Shown here one piece after another: positions 1 to 9,645 of a stretch of DNA of 64,000 nt; position 1 is the stretch's first letter; every line of letters begins with the position of its first letter. The notes under the pieces are model-generated. The model searched no databases and was not told where the DNA came from. It saw nothing but the letters and a program-made list of their open reading frames with translations. The DNA lies in contig CAYMKI010000001.1 of NCBI GenBank assembly GCA_964390695.1, positions 1 to 64,000 on the forward strand. The letters run 5' to 3'. Made by a program: the position numbers and the translations under genes. The DNA comes from CAWACC01 sp964390695 (GTDB lineage Bacteria; Chlamydiota; Chlamydiia; Chlamydiales; Parachlamydiaceae).

Positions 1-3000
1 GAGTTTTTAGTACTCTTCAATAAGGCCGCATGCTGCTTAAACCAACCAAAATCGTGCGTCTTCATCAGGAGCAGACAGCTTAATTCCTGTTTCTCATCCA
101 GGCGCACTCTAAAATGCATCTGCCGGCCATGTTTATAATATAGAGGCACCAGCTTGCTAATATAATGGCCGATTTTATTCTGCAGATGGGGGGTGCTGAA
201 GTCTCTAAGCAGTAGCAAAGCTTGCAATGCTAGAGATACAGACTCCAGGTGCGGCTTGGAAGATATTTTAGACCTTCCCGCAACCATGCCTGTGATTTCA
301 TCGGCAAAGGACTCGATATCTTTGTCCAAGAGTTTGACCTTGGGGATCTCCCGTATATTCCGCAGGCACTCCTTTGCTGCTAGAATTGCTGGAGACTCGT
401 TGGCCTGGCAAGCCCTAATGCTGTATTTAAATAGGTCAAAATATGCCTTGAAGCCCTGAGCAGAATCCATAGACGTGAGCTTCAAATCGGGCATGTGGAT
501 GGAAAAGCACCAATAACCCTTCGAGGGAGAAGCTTCCGATTTCCAGACGACTTCATACTGAGAAGCCGACTCTTGAGGGTAAACCTTGTAGCCCAGAGAA
601 GACAAACCAGCATTCCACAGGGATGTTGAAGCCGATTCCACCGCCGGCGTGGTATATCCCAAATAAGACTTTCCCGCATTCCACAAGAAGGTAGCTGCCT
701 TATCAGCCTTCTTGGTTATACCTGCGCGAACTTCAGGCTTTTGAATGACATATTCCCCGGAAAAATAAGGCAAAAGGAGCTGTGCCGTCTGCTTGTTTGC
801 ATCGGCAGAAAGCAAAGTCAAACCAGCGGGCAGACCCAATAAGGACTCTTGCAAATCTAAGATAGACCCTTTGAATGGCGCAGATTGGCACACCAGCTGT
901 TCATTGACAATCTCAAAGGCCAACTCCAAAGCATAGAATTCGATTTTTTGCAGCTGTCCGTATTTTGTCCACAGCAATATTTCAGAAGATGCAGCAAGGT
1001 TGAGCAAAAACTTTAAAGAAGTGTGTTTTTGAGGATCGAATACAACAGCTTGTAACCCCTCATGCTGCGCTCGCTGAGGGTTCATGTTATACAGAGCATT
1101 TATAATCACCTCGGTGGAAGAGCTAGAAATACCATGCGATAAATCAGAGGAAAATTCAGGTTGTCCGTGCTGATTGAAGAAAATCACTTGATTTTGCTGC
1201 AACGACACATACAGACGATTATGAGCCCCCAGCCTGCCTAAATTATCCAAGCTTTTTCTTTCTACCGGCAGATATTGCAACCACACATCAAGATGTTTGG
1301 GATGCGATTTATAAATGGCGATGCCATCTGCTGATTTTTCAATAAGGTTCTGGATACCCTGTGAATCTTGGCATTGATAATAGGTTTTACCTGCCGCAGA
1401 ATAGGTACTGCACGTTAACCAGGCTTCGGAAAAAACAGGGAAAGCCTCTTGAAATAAAGTGTCATTCAATATAGCTGGAGGCAAAGCACAGAGGGTGGAT
1501 TTGCTTGATAAATTTGTAAAATTTCCGCTAGTAAAGTTGTACTGCCACTCTGTATTGCTGAACAAGGGAAACGAACCCTGCCAGCCTTCTTCTTGATTGA
1601 TAAACTCTAATTCTCGACCCTTAGCTATGGCTTCGATGATATGTCTTCGAAGTTGTTGACCGGCATCTTCTTTGAGCATATGCTCGATTTGCGGCAACCA
1701 CTCATAATACAGCTTTCGAACATTATCTGTATCGATAGGATCTGCGAGGACAAAAGCCGGGGTATTTTCCCAGATACCATACAATATAGCCAACTCTTTC
1801 AGTTCATGGTGCCCAAGTTGCTTTCTAGCAGCCATTTGAGACAGCATTTCGCTTATAATATTGTAAAGATAAGGCCTCCATGCAGACTTCGGCTGCAAAG
1901 CCTCCTGATACCATCTATTAAGAGTTACTTTGAAATCTACCCCTGCCGCAGGCAGAGCATCTGCCGGCATTTTTGCCCGTAAGGCATGATACAGATGCAT
2001 CATGAAGAGTGCTAATGCATATTCCTGGATGCGCTCAAATTGCTTAATATGCTCCTCGAAAAATTCGCTTAGGAACTGCGGCAATTTAGGATCGACTTGC
2101 ATAGCTTTTTTCAAGCTCTCCGGCTGAAGAAGCATCCTTTCGACAATAGATTGAAAATCGGTATTTTTCAACAGAACCGGATTCTTTTTGATCAATCCTA
2201 GCATACTCCAGAAGCCGGATGAAGGCTCTAAAGCGATTAATAATTCTTTGAGGTCTTTTTCCGAAAAATCCTGCAGCAATTCAGGTTTTGCCGTATAGGC
2301 TATCTGCTGATAGGTCTTTTTCTTAAGAGGGTGATCGGAAGATAAATCCAACTGCCAATTTTTGTATGCCCTTTCCACAGCCAACCAGGGGTCATCCATG
2401 ATGGCTTCTTGCGTAAAGGTATTCGTTTCTACAGAAAAAGAATCTAAAATCCCTTTTTCCGGATGGCACGCATAGAATACGGCCAAGAGCAGGGGATTTT
2501 TGATCGTTTTTCCCCATCTAGAGAATGTACCGGCGAGGAAAAGAGGATTTGGACAAGAAACACCGCTCCTCGCATATCTTTGCACCCAGGTAAGAGGAGG
2601 GGTCTTATTAGACTTCACTTCCAAGCGAATATTGTTTATCGCCTTCAGCAGATCTTGGCACTGGACGTTATCTTTATATTGCTTTTTGGTCAGGTCCAAC
2701 TCGCAGTCATGCCTTTCATACTTTTTACCATTATCAAACATCGTCCATCCCACAACACCACCATCAAAATCGTTGTGCCTGTTGTGCGCTCGTTCGTTCT
2801 CGTTTTTTAGATCTTTAACATACTCTCTGTAAGTCGGAGAAAGGTCTAGCAATGCTTCATAGTAGCTTTTGCATTGTTGTAGGGCAGATTCTTCCAAAAG
2901 CGTATATACAGGATATCCTGAATGCCCTATTAATATTCTATGTTGACTTAATCCTCCTGAATATCCAGCAGAGCCTCTCATCAGATCTACGAGCAGAAAT

Positions 3001-4613
3001 AGCAACTCCGGGCAAAACATGAGGTTTTCGATGTTTGTAACACTCCCATTTAATCTGGCCAGATGCTCGCAGATGATAGCCAATTTAGCCATGGCCAGAA
3101 TGCGGTTAGGACAATTTGAGACGTTGAGATTGATTAGAGAGAGTAATGTCGAGCTTATTTCGGCTAAGGCATGGCTGACCTGGATGCGTTGCTCCTGAGT
3201 AAGGCTCTTCCAAATGTCATTAGCACTTTTAGGATCTAACGGCAGCGACAGACAAAATTCTACAGCTTGCTGCTCGCGCTGCAAAGGGATCAAATCCTTT
3301 CTTTTGAGTGTGTTCAATAGGCCGTCGAGCTGGGCTTGGCAATTAGACACCGTCAGCGGGGAATGGACAACGGAGGGCTTATCATATTTCTTGTCCACTA
3401 AGATATAAGGCGAGGTCAATGACTGTTTATGACGCTTAGGCTGATCTAATGCCTCGCTAGATACGATAGGAACAGTGGGCTCTCGCAAGGTTACCGGTTT
3501 GATGTTCAAAGTGAGGCTGCTAGGAGCGATAGAATCGAGAAGCTTTGGAGTCGTTTGCTTTAGTTTAATTTGATTTAAGCTCTCCTGAATTTGTATCAGT
3601 GAAGCGCTAATATACGAGGCTTCCACTTGATTCAAATAGTTTCTAGATTGGTTCCAGAGAATATTTCTGGAGATGACTTTCAATCCTGCTTCTAAATATT
3701 TATAAGCTAGCGAATTCGTGTTGAGACTGGCTTTAGTGTATTCAAAATACTCGCAAAAGACTTTAATCTGTAACTCCAGTTTCTGGCGGCTTTTTTGCCT
3801 TAGGCTTGGCTTGCGAGCATATCCCTCTTGAAGCAGGTCGGAGATATTTTGATATCGGCAGACCGAAGATTTTGAAATATGAAACCGGGAATTGGAGTTA
3901 AGAGCCACTTTTGGTTTAAAATTAGCAAATAAGGCATTTGCTTTATGTATCGATTGTTTGCCATTTTGCGAGAGGCTCAACAGATTTTTTATAAAGTCTT
4001 CGTCCAGATCTTGCAAGGTCAATTTATCCAAACGGAAGTTGCAGATTTTCTCTCTTCCACCGAGGTTCACTGAGCTAGAGTGCTGAACATCCGCGCTTCT
4101 GGAGAAGGGCAGCATGGAATAGGTACTGTCTAAATTCTTGACTACCCTGATAATGATATGCGTTCCCCCAGGCAGGATACAGCCGCCATTCTGCGGCATA
4201 TTCTGCAGATAGTCTCTAATTTCACGCACCAATCCCTCAAATTGTGCTTTAGCTTTCTCCTGGGATGTGGGATCGATATTTTCAAGTTTTTCTGCCCATA
4301 TGGCCGCCTGTTGCAATTCGGAAAGAAATTCCTTGGGCACAGAATTATAACGGCTGAAAAAAGCCTGCAAAAACTTCAACGCCGCACTTTCTTTACTGCC
4401 ACTAAGAGAATAGGACGTTGAAGATAGTATAATTTCTTCATAGATCCCCTGATTGACCATCACATTATCTGTAATGGACCGATGAGCGACAAGGCTCTCA
4501 ATAATGGGAGAATCGAGATCTTGCTGAACCTCGCCGACTTTTTCTGCCGCGCCTAATCTAAAATGGAGAAAACCTTCACTATCCAATGTACGAACAACTG
4601 TGGGTGGAATCAT
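1..4613 (-). CDS. Giant protein of unknown function, partial (C-terminus beyond the left edge)
   Basis: One uninterrupted reading frame runs on the minus strand from an ATG at 4613 to the left edge of the window: 1537 codons with no stop, so the true protein is longer. The N-terminus begins MIPPTVVRTLDSEGF. I recognise no catalytic motif, signal peptide or membrane segment in the visible part. It is mostly helical in composition. A short internal repeat is visible near residues 1305-1340, where LWNAGKSYLGY is followed by LWNAGLSSLGY. Plus-strand frames of 60-115 codons inside it are shadows. The palindromic repeat element begins about 70 bp upstream of the start, so the promoter must lie in that short gap or inside the element. 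Environmental chlamydiae encode several very large proteins without known function (family knowledge). I am sure the frame is coding and cannot assign a role. Confidence 0.85.
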   Translation of the reverse strand, partial: MIPPTVVRTLDSEGFLHFRLGAAEKVGEVQQDLDSPIIESLVAHRSITDNVMVNQGIYEEIILSSTSYSLSGSKESAALKFLQAFFSRYNSVPKEFLSELQQAAIWAEKLENIDPTSQEKAKAQFEGLVREIRDYLQNMPQNGGCILPGGTHIIIRVVKNLDSTYSMLPFSRSADVQHSSSVNLGGREKICNFRLDKLTLQDLDEDFIKNLLSLSQNGKQSIHKANALFANFKPKVALNSNSRFHISKSSVCRYQNISDLLQEGYARKPSLRQKSRQKLELQIKVFCEYFEYTKASLNTNSLAYKYLEAGLKVISRNILWNQSRNYLNQVEASYISASLIQIQESLNQIKLKQTTPKLLDSIAPSSLTLNIKPVTLREPTVPIVSSEALDQPKRHKQSLTSPYILVDKKYDKPSVVHSPLTVSNCQAQLDGLLNTLKRKDLIPLQREQQAVEFCLSLPLDPKSANDIWKSLTQEQRIQVSHALAEISSTLLSLINLNVSNCPNRILAMAKLAIICEHLARLNGSVTNIENLMFCPELLFLLVDLMRGSAGYSGGLSQHRILIGHSGYPVYTLLEESALQQCKSYYEALLDLSPTYREYVKDLKNENERAHNRHNDFDGGVVGWTMFDNGKKYERHDCELDLTKKQYKDNVQCQDLLKAINNIRLEVKSNKTPPLTWVQRYARSGVSCPNPLFLAGTFSRWGKTIKNPLLLAVFYACHPEKGILDSFSVETNTFTQEAIMDDPWLAVERAYKNWQLDLSSDHPLKKKTYQQIAYTAKPELLQDFSEKDLKELLIALEPSSGFWSMLGLIKKNPVLLKNTDFQSIVERMLLQPESLKKAMQVDPKLPQFLSEFFEEHIKQFERIQEYALALFMMHLYHALRAKMPADALPAAGVDFKVTLNRWYQEALQPKSAWRPYLYNIISEMLSQMAARKQLGHHELKELAILYGIWENTPAFVLADPIDTDNVRKLYYEWLPQIEHMLKEDAGQQLRRHIIEAIAKGRELEFINQEEGWQGSFPLFSNTEWQYNFTSGNFTNLSSKSTLCALPPAILNDTLFQEAFPVFSEAWLTCSTYSAAGKTYYQCQDSQGIQNLIEKSADGIAIYKSHPKHLDVWLQYLPVERKSLDNLGRLGAHNRLYVSLQQNQVIFFNQHGQPEFSSDLSHGISSSSTEVIINALYNMNPQRAQHEGLQAVVFDPQKHTSLKFLLNLAASSEILLWTKYGQLQKIEFYALELAFEIVNEQLVCQSAPFKGSILDLQESLLGLPAGLTLLSADANKQTAQLLLPYFSGEYVIQKPEVRAGITKKADKAATFLWNAGKSYLGYTTPAVESASTSLWNAGLSSLGYKVYPQESASQYEVVWKSEASPSKGYWCFSIHMPDLKLTSMDSAQGFKAYFDLFKYSIRACQANESPAILAAKECLRNIREIPKVKLLDKDIESFADEITGMVAGRSKISSKPHLESVSLALQALLLLRDFSTPHLQNKIGHYISKLVPLYYKHGRQMHFRVRLDEKQELSCLLLMKTHDFGWFKQHAALLKSTKN

Positions 4614-4706
4614 AAATGTGCGCCTTTACTTTTTTTAAGTCGAGATAGTAACAAAGCGCTAATATTTCCACAATGAACCTCTTGCATAATTAATCTCCTT
4701 CCTCGT

Positions 4707-4752
4707 GCCCTTGCCCATGCCCATGCCCATGCCCATGCCCTTGCCCTTGCCC
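4707..4752 (+). repeat. GCCCWT hexanucleotide tandem repeat
   Basis: About 46 bp of near-perfect six-base units (GCCCAT or GCCCTT) lie just inside the left end of copy A. A shorter version, about 20 bp, lies at 37715-37735 in copy B. Repeat number can vary by slippage; no function is visible. Confidence 0.85.
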
Positions 4753-4790
4753 AAATTGTTTTAAATTCCTTATCCTCATCCCGAATAAAA

Positions 4791-4885
4791 GGATTTAAAC
4801 CACTGAGATCAGCGAGAGTAGTGTGAAAAGATTTGAACCACTGAGATCAGCGAGAGTAGTGTGAAAGGATTTGAACCACTGAGGC
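4791..4885 (+). repeat. 38-bp direct repeats within copy A
   Basis: A unit containing CACTGAGATCAGCGAGAGTA starts at 4799, 4837 and (truncated) 4875, a 38-bp period with about two and a half units. Unlike a CRISPR array the units are contiguous, with no unique spacers. Related degenerate units recur inverted near 5180-5250 and in copy B. Confidence 0.8.
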
Positions 4886-5483
4886 AGTGAGGGCAGTGAG
4901 ACAAGAGTGGGAGCATCATAGAGGTATGGGTATGTAGCCTTACCTGCAAATTTTTTATGACTCAAAATCATATTTATTTGTAACTATTCAGTACTCTAGA
5001 AGGTTCTATAAATATTGCACAGTCGAAGTAAAGTGATTCAGATTACTTATTAAACTAATAGCAGGTATATATCTGAGAGTTCATGCATGACGATCTAGAT
5101 TTAATAAATAGATTTAAAAAGAGGGTCGACAGGGTAAAGGGTAAGGGCACACATCCACACATCATTTGAGAGCTCAAACTAGCCTCATTGCTCACACTGA
5201 TCTCTGTGATAAAACCTTTCATACTACTCTTGCTGATCTCAGAGGTTTAAATTCTTTTATTCGGGGTTGGGATAAGGAATTTAAATGAAGTGGGGCAAGG
5301 ACAAAGGGAAGGAGATTAATTATGCCTATTGAGCTTTTCTTTTCTTCATAAAAATCTTCCTTGATTTCATTTTACTCTGTCTTAAGCCCTAAAAAATGCC
5401 TATGGGATACGCCAAGGCATTAGATGCGTTGGATCAGTTATCTGATTAAATGTAGGCTAGGATTTAGGGGCGCCAGTTGGGTT

Positions 5484-6401
5484 TCATGTTCCAAAAGACC
5501 TCCGCGCGCAAACAAAGCCCGCATGAGCGTCGTAAGATTCAGTGCAGGGCCTGACTTCGAGGAGGGAAGGGGTGAAAGCCACAGATATTGGCAGATCCCG
5601 GGTTGTAGATTTTACTTTAGCTTTATTAACCCGTACACGTTCATGTTTCTGATTACTTAAATCCCAAGTAACCTCTCGCTCACCTAAAATAGCTTCTGCC
5701 ATCAACTTGCCTAAAATATGATCATCTCCATTTGACATAATCACTATTTGTTTTGGCTTGCTTATCTGTTGTTTGGATAAAACGGCTGTAGGCTTCAGGC
5801 TACCTAACACCACTGAGCTTGATTTAGGCACATCTGAAGTTTCTTCGATGGCTTTATATCGTTCTGGATAGTTTGCTTTATCTTCCTCTTGAGCCATTTC
5901 TAGTTGCTCATTATAGGTCTTGCCGAAACCGCGAGACTTAGCTTCTTCCCATACCCAATGAGGATATTCCTCTTGTCTTGTTACATTTGAGGCTGGCGGA
6001 TACGTGCTAACAAATCTGGCTTTTGGAAATAGACTCCCTATAGCCTCCAGTCTATTTAACACCACGATTTTATATTCCCCATCAGCTTTCTTCAATTTAA
6101 CTTTGCCCGGATTGAAGAAACACAATCCACCTTTTATTGCATATTCTCCATAGAACCTTCTTGGCAATAGATGTTCTTTACCTTCAAAGAGAATGTTGGG
6201 ATTATGCATCATCAATTGTTTGATACCCATAACGCGGGGAGGGTGGATCATTTCGCGAAACGTTTTGCTATCCACTACCTCTTTCCACGTTTTGCACACT
6301 AGTGCCACAGTGTCTAGCTCTGAACTCAATTTATTGAATATATTCGGAAGTACATCCACTGGAACAATGCTCAAGGAACTGTAATCAATATTTATCGCCA
6401 T
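5484..6401 (-). CDS. F-box domain protein, candidate secreted effector
   Basis: A 305-residue protein. Residues about 13-50 fit the F-box pattern: VPVDVLPNIFNKLSSELD, then a run ending in LVCKTWKEVVDSKTF, with the conserved Leu-Pro, Ile-Phe, Val-Cys-Lys-x-Trp positions. F-boxes bind Skp1 in eukaryotic SCF ubiquitin ligases; bacterial ones are found in effectors of intracellular bacteria, including amoeba-associated chlamydiae. The remaining 250 residues are of unknown fold and should hold the target-binding part. There is no signal peptide or membrane segment, as expected for a T3SS substrate. The gene stands alone, between two non-coding palindromic regions. Its last residues (CARRSFGT) look atypical and may reflect an altered 3' end. 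The domain call is firm by motif; secretion is inferred. Confidence 0.8.
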   Translation of the reverse strand: MAINIDYSSLSIVPVDVLPNIFNKLSSELDTVALVCKTWKEVVDSKTFREMIHPPRVMGIKQLMMHNPNILFEGKEHLLPRRFYGEYAIKGGLCFFNPGKVKLKKADGEYKIVVLNRLEAIGSLFPKARFVSTYPPASNVTRQEEYPHWVWEEAKSRGFGKTYNEQLEMAQEEDKANYPERYKAIEETSDVPKSSSVVLGSLKPTAVLSKQQISKPKQIVIMSNGDDHILGKLMAEAILGEREVTWDLSNQKHERVRVNKAKVKSTTRDLPISVAFTPSLLEVRPCTESYDAHAGFVCARRSFGT

Positions 6402-6686
6402 TAAAAAACATCCATTATATTTATTTGTAATTTATTAACTGTTTTTAACATACTAATATACATAAATAACATGGCTGCAGTCAATAATTATCTACGTAAT
6501 TATCTTTGAACTGGACTTTTGACAAATCATCAGGCTTCGCCCAATGATTTGTTAAAATGGCTTATTACATAATTTCGTAAGATACGGCTGTTCTGTGCCG
6601 CGATAGCGACTATATAGACTGATTTGCAAAGATCGTAAAGAAGGTCTTTTGAATATCTTCTAAAATCTATGAAATCAAACGAAATT

Positions 6687-6881
6687 AAGCCGCTTTAGCG
6701 GCGGAAGCATGTAGCCACAGGCATAAGCCTGTGGAAACCAAAGCTAATGATATAGAGCCGTGGAACGGCGACAGATAGGCGATATCATTTTTTCTGTCGC
6801 CGTTCCACGGCTTTATTTTTAATACAATCTATACCACAGGCTTACGCCAGTGGCTACATGCTTCCGCCGCTAATGCGGCTT
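6687..6881. repeat. Nested 195-bp palindrome (double hairpin)
   Basis: The outer arms, 6687-6734 and 6834-6881, are inverted repeats of 48 bp matching at 45 positions (AAGCCGCTTTAGCGGCGG side). The inner arms, 6756-6774 and 6794-6812, are a perfect 19-bp pair (AGCCGTGGAACGGCGACAG). The RNA would fold into one long cruciform. It lies between the oppositely placed ends of recX and the F-box gene. It looks like a dispersed palindromic repeat rather than a plain terminator, because it lacks a flanking T-run and is much longer. Confidence 0.85.
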
Positions 6882-6970
6882 GAAATTGTGTCATTGCAGG
6901 GTTAACCTTGTTTTCTTATATTAGCTGCCATGACTTTTTTAGAAGTTACGATTCACCGTAAGTTCTTAAG

Positions 6971-7011
6971 TACGTCCTTAACTAGCTATGGCATCGCTTA
7001 TCAAGGACGTA
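6971..7011 (-). terminator. Hairpin downstream of recX, possible terminator
   Basis: Perfect 9-bp arms TACGTCCTT (6971-6979) and AAGGACGTA (7003-7011) sit about 60 bp past the recX stop, in the direction of recX transcription. There is no clear U-tract, so termination is only a suggestion. Confidence 0.35.
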
Positions 7012-7073
7012 CGTATTTAACGCGATGTGTATTGTTACATGCTGATTATAGGACAGTATTGATAGGCATGCTT

Positions 7074-7676
7074 CTAGGTTGTATCTAGAGCCTTCAGCAC
7101 ATCGTTCAATGAAAACCCCTTGCGCACCAAACTGGCAATGACTTTGTTCTTTTCTTTGAAATCTTGTAAATTTCGCTTATGATATTTTGTGGACAATAAT
7201 TTCCTGATAGCTGCATCCTCAGAATAATCTTGGTGCTGCTCGGACAACCAGGCATCTACCTGTTCCGTAGAAAAACCCTTTCTCCTGAGCTTGCTAGCTA
7301 TAAATAAACGCCCTTTTTTTAATTGCCGCTGCTGCCTGATGAAAGCCTCAGCCCAGCTATCATCATTTACATAGCCCAGGTTTTGCATCTCATTAACTAC
7401 CTGTGCTGCTATTTCCGGCGATACACCTTTAAGCGATAACAGCCGCATAAGATCTGCGGATGATAAATTTTGGCGGGCTAAGCGTTTATAGGTATAAAGC
7501 TTAGCTCCTTTGTGTTCCAGCTCTGCATATAATTTCAAGAACTGCGAATGATTTTCGCAACTTTGAGGCAAAGGCGTTTTCGGAGAAATAATCGCTGTAG
7601 AGACTTCTCTCCACAGCTCATCATCGATGTAGATACTCAGGCTGGTCTTTGCGACTTCATAGTGAATGGTAGGCAT
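7074..7676 (-). CDS. recX: RecX family recombination regulator
   Basis: A 200-residue protein with the RecX layout: repeated three-helix units with YAELEHKGAKLYTYKRLA, GYVNDDSWAEAFIRQQ, KGRLFIASKLRRKGF and a final VIASLVRKGFSLNDVLKAL. RecX binds RecA filaments and limits recombination. The start at 7676 lies 3 bp after the parC-like stop, so it is the third gene of a parE-parC-recX operon and probably translated by coupling. Length and tandem units match the family (about 150-260 residues). The role is inferred from the family; no catalytic residues are expected. Confidence 0.85.
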   Translation of the reverse strand: MPTIHYEVAKTSLSIYIDDELWREVSTAIISPKTPLPQSCENHSQFLKLYAELEHKGAKLYTYKRLARQNLSSADLMRLLSLKGVSPEIAAQVVNEMQNLGYVNDDSWAEAFIRQQRQLKKGRLFIASKLRRKGFSTEQVDAWLSEQHQDYSEDAAIRKLLSTKYHKRNLQDFKEKNKVIASLVRKGFSLNDVLKALDTT

Positions 7677-7679
7677 GCG

Positions 7680-9632
7680 TCATTTTTTCATTTCAAATAA
7701 GGTGGGCTGCTTCTCTTCGGCAGCCTTCGGTGTTTTCTGCACCAATACCTTGTTGACTGGGCGATTGGACAGGCGATTGCCTTTTGCGGCTACGCCTTTC
7801 ACTAATATTTCCGCAAAGTCAATGTCCACCGAAGAGATACGCTGCTTAGGTGCAGGCACTAGATTCAATTCCAGCTTCACATCCGGCTGTGTGGTGATGT
7901 ACATGAGGTCCATGTCTTCCTCAAAATAACGATAACTCTTATCTAGGATAAACTTGGAGATAATAAATCTCTTGCCATAACACAGGTAGGTGTTTGGATC
8001 TCTATAGACGACACTGAACACGCTCTTCTTGTCAGCTACACCGGCATAGATAACTTTATTTTTATCCTGGTGGACATATTGCTTTTCAGGAATATTCGTC
8101 ACCAAATACGAACCGTCTTTATACATCAAAAGTATCTTGTCGTAATTGGTGCACTCGAAATAGGTATCGCTGGCTACTTTCGTTCCGATAAAACCAGAAG
8201 CTGAGTCGAAGCCTATTTTCACCACACGGGTGTCGATTTCACGTCTGTCGATGCTTTCGATTTCCTGGATTTGCGTCTTGCGTTGGTGTTCTTTGCCATA
8301 CTTTTTGATGAGATGTTGCAAGTAGGTAATGCTCACCTTTTTAATCTGCTTCAAATCCTTTTCCACTTTGGCCAACTGGTTTTGGTTGGCTACGATTTCC
8401 TCCTGATTTTTGTCGATATCGAAGCGTGAAATCCTGCGGATCGGTATATTGAGGAGTTTTTCGCGATCTTCATGCGTGGGAACGCGAAGCAGTTGCCCGT
8501 GGAACGGCACTAAACTGGCAGCCACGGTTTCATGGATTTTTTCATTTGAAGGAACTTTTTCAATGTCTTTATACAACCTGTTCTCTATAAAGATCTGCTC
8601 AAGGGTCTTATCAAAGATTTTTTCGAGTAGCTTGTCCCTCTCGATTTCCAATTCCCTCTTTAGATAACTTTGCAGTTTTTCCACATGGAAACACAACACT
8701 TCATCCACGGTCGGTTCCCAAGGAAAAGCATCTTTAATGATCACCAACTGCGAATGCAGCGTGACTTCGCATTCGGTATAGCCATATAAGGCTTTGATCA
8801 TCTCATGGGCATAAATCCCTCGCGGAAGCTTTATTTCGATCTCCACCTTATCGGAAGTATAATCATTGATAGCATCAATTTTAATTTTGCCCCGCTTCGC
8901 TGCCTCGTCGATGGATTTGATTAAAGACTCGGTCGTAGTTCCATAACAAATTTCGGTGATGACAATGGTTTTGGGATCTTTTTCCTCCAACTTGGCGCGC
9001 AACTTAATCTTACCTTTGCCCTTTTCATACTGGGAGGCATCCATGATCCCCCCTGTGGGAAAATCAGGCAGAATGGTAAATTCCCTCTCCTCCAAAATGG
9101 CAATTTCGGCTTCCAATAATTCCACGAAATTATGCGGCATGATATGCGTGGACATTCCCACGGCAATACCTTCAGCCCCCTGCATCAGCAAGAGGGGAAT
9201 CTTTGAAGGTAGATATATCGGCTCCTGACGGCGTCCATCGTAGGACGGAATGGTTTCGGTCAATTCCGCATTGAACATCGTTTCTAAGGCTAAAGGCGAA
9301 AGGCGGGTTTCAATATACCGCGCCGCTGCTGAAGAATCTCCGGTATAAATATTTCCGAAGTTTCCTTGTTTGTCCAACAAGAACCCTTTGTTAGCCAAAT
9401 TGACCAGCGCTTCGGTGATCGGAGCATCTCCGTGCGGATGCAAGGCCATCGTCTGACCGGCCACGTTGGCCACCTTATGCAGTTTGCCATCATGCATATC
9501 CCAGAGCGTCTGCAAAATCCTGCGCTGCACGGGTTTCAATCCATCCATTACATTCGGTATAGCCCTATCCAAAATAACATATGAGGCATATTTGAGATAA
9601 TGATGCTGCATTAACTGTTTAAAATCGTCCAT
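7680..9632 (-). CDS. parC: Second GyrA/ParC-type topoisomerase subunit
   Basis: A 650-residue type IIA topoisomerase DNA-cleavage subunit. The breakage-reunion region is clear: NVMDGLKPVQRRIL near residue 30, HPHGDAPITEALV near 65, and the catalytic tyrosine Y106 in AARYIETRLSP. It is shorter than standard GyrA (about 830-880), with a reduced C-terminal region. This matches the second gyrA-like gene of Chlamydia that pairs with a second gyrB-like gene; I name it parC by analogy with topoisomerase IV. It lies directly downstream of parE (13-bp gap) and upstream of recX. Which activity it has, gyrase or decatenase, cannot be decided from sequence. Confidence 0.9.
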   Translation of the reverse strand: MDDFKQLMQHHYLKYASYVILDRAIPNVMDGLKPVQRRILQTLWDMHDGKLHKVANVAGQTMALHPHGDAPITEALVNLANKGFLLDKQGNFGNIYTGDSSAAARYIETRLSPLALETMFNAELTETIPSYDGRRQEPIYLPSKIPLLLMQGAEGIAVGMSTHIMPHNFVELLEAEIAILEEREFTILPDFPTGGIMDASQYEKGKGKIKLRAKLEEKDPKTIVITEICYGTTTESLIKSIDEAAKRGKIKIDAINDYTSDKVEIEIKLPRGIYAHEMIKALYGYTECEVTLHSQLVIIKDAFPWEPTVDEVLCFHVEKLQSYLKRELEIERDKLLEKIFDKTLEQIFIENRLYKDIEKVPSNEKIHETVAASLVPFHGQLLRVPTHEDREKLLNIPIRRISRFDIDKNQEEIVANQNQLAKVEKDLKQIKKVSITYLQHLIKKYGKEHQRKTQIQEIESIDRREIDTRVVKIGFDSASGFIGTKVASDTYFECTNYDKILLMYKDGSYLVTNIPEKQYVHQDKNKVIYAGVADKKSVFSVVYRDPNTYLCYGKRFIISKFILDKSYRYFEEDMDLMYITTQPDVKLELNLVPAPKQRISSVDIDFAEILVKGVAAKGNRLSNRPVNKVLVQKTPKAAEEKQPTLFEMKK

Positions 9633-9645
9633 ACTTGTCCTACTT

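Larger units (their letters stand above)
4684..5325 (+). repeat. 642-bp palindromic repeat element, copy A
   Basis: The segment is bounded by perfect 17-bp inverted termini: 4684-4700 (gcataattaatctcctt) and its reverse complement at 5309-5325. Inside, both flanks are further imperfect inverted repeats: a GCCCWT tract, a TTTAAATTCCTTATCC/GGATAAGGAATTTAAA pair, and CACTGAGATCAGCG-like units. A non-repeated core lies at about 4920-5110. A second copy lies at about 37690-38312 in the opposite orientation, and more than 50 bp of core (around 4981-5033) match it exactly. There is no reading frame of useful size. The structure resembles a non-autonomous, MITE-like element, but no transposase is linked, so mobility is inference. 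Confidence 0.85.
6402..7073. other. 672-bp intergenic region with palindromes
   Basis: It holds the upstream region of the F-box gene (AT-rich, about 6402-6500), a nested 195-bp palindrome (6687-6881) and a smaller hairpin (6971-7011) just downstream of recX. No coding frame or tRNA is apparent. Confidence 0.7.

Noticed and set aside
2463..2832. Two plus-strand genes of 110-115 codons
   Set aside because: They lie antisense inside the giant protein's unbroken frame, lack similarity to anything and have no ribosome site.
4791..4885. CRISPR array
   Set aside because: The 38-bp units are contiguous with no unique spacers, number only two and a half, and no cas genes are near.
4831..4885. tRNA T-loop (TTTGAACC / GGTTCAAATC strings), also near 37790 and 38190
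   Set aside because: The strings belong to the repeat element; no acceptor, D or anticodon stems can be drawn around them.
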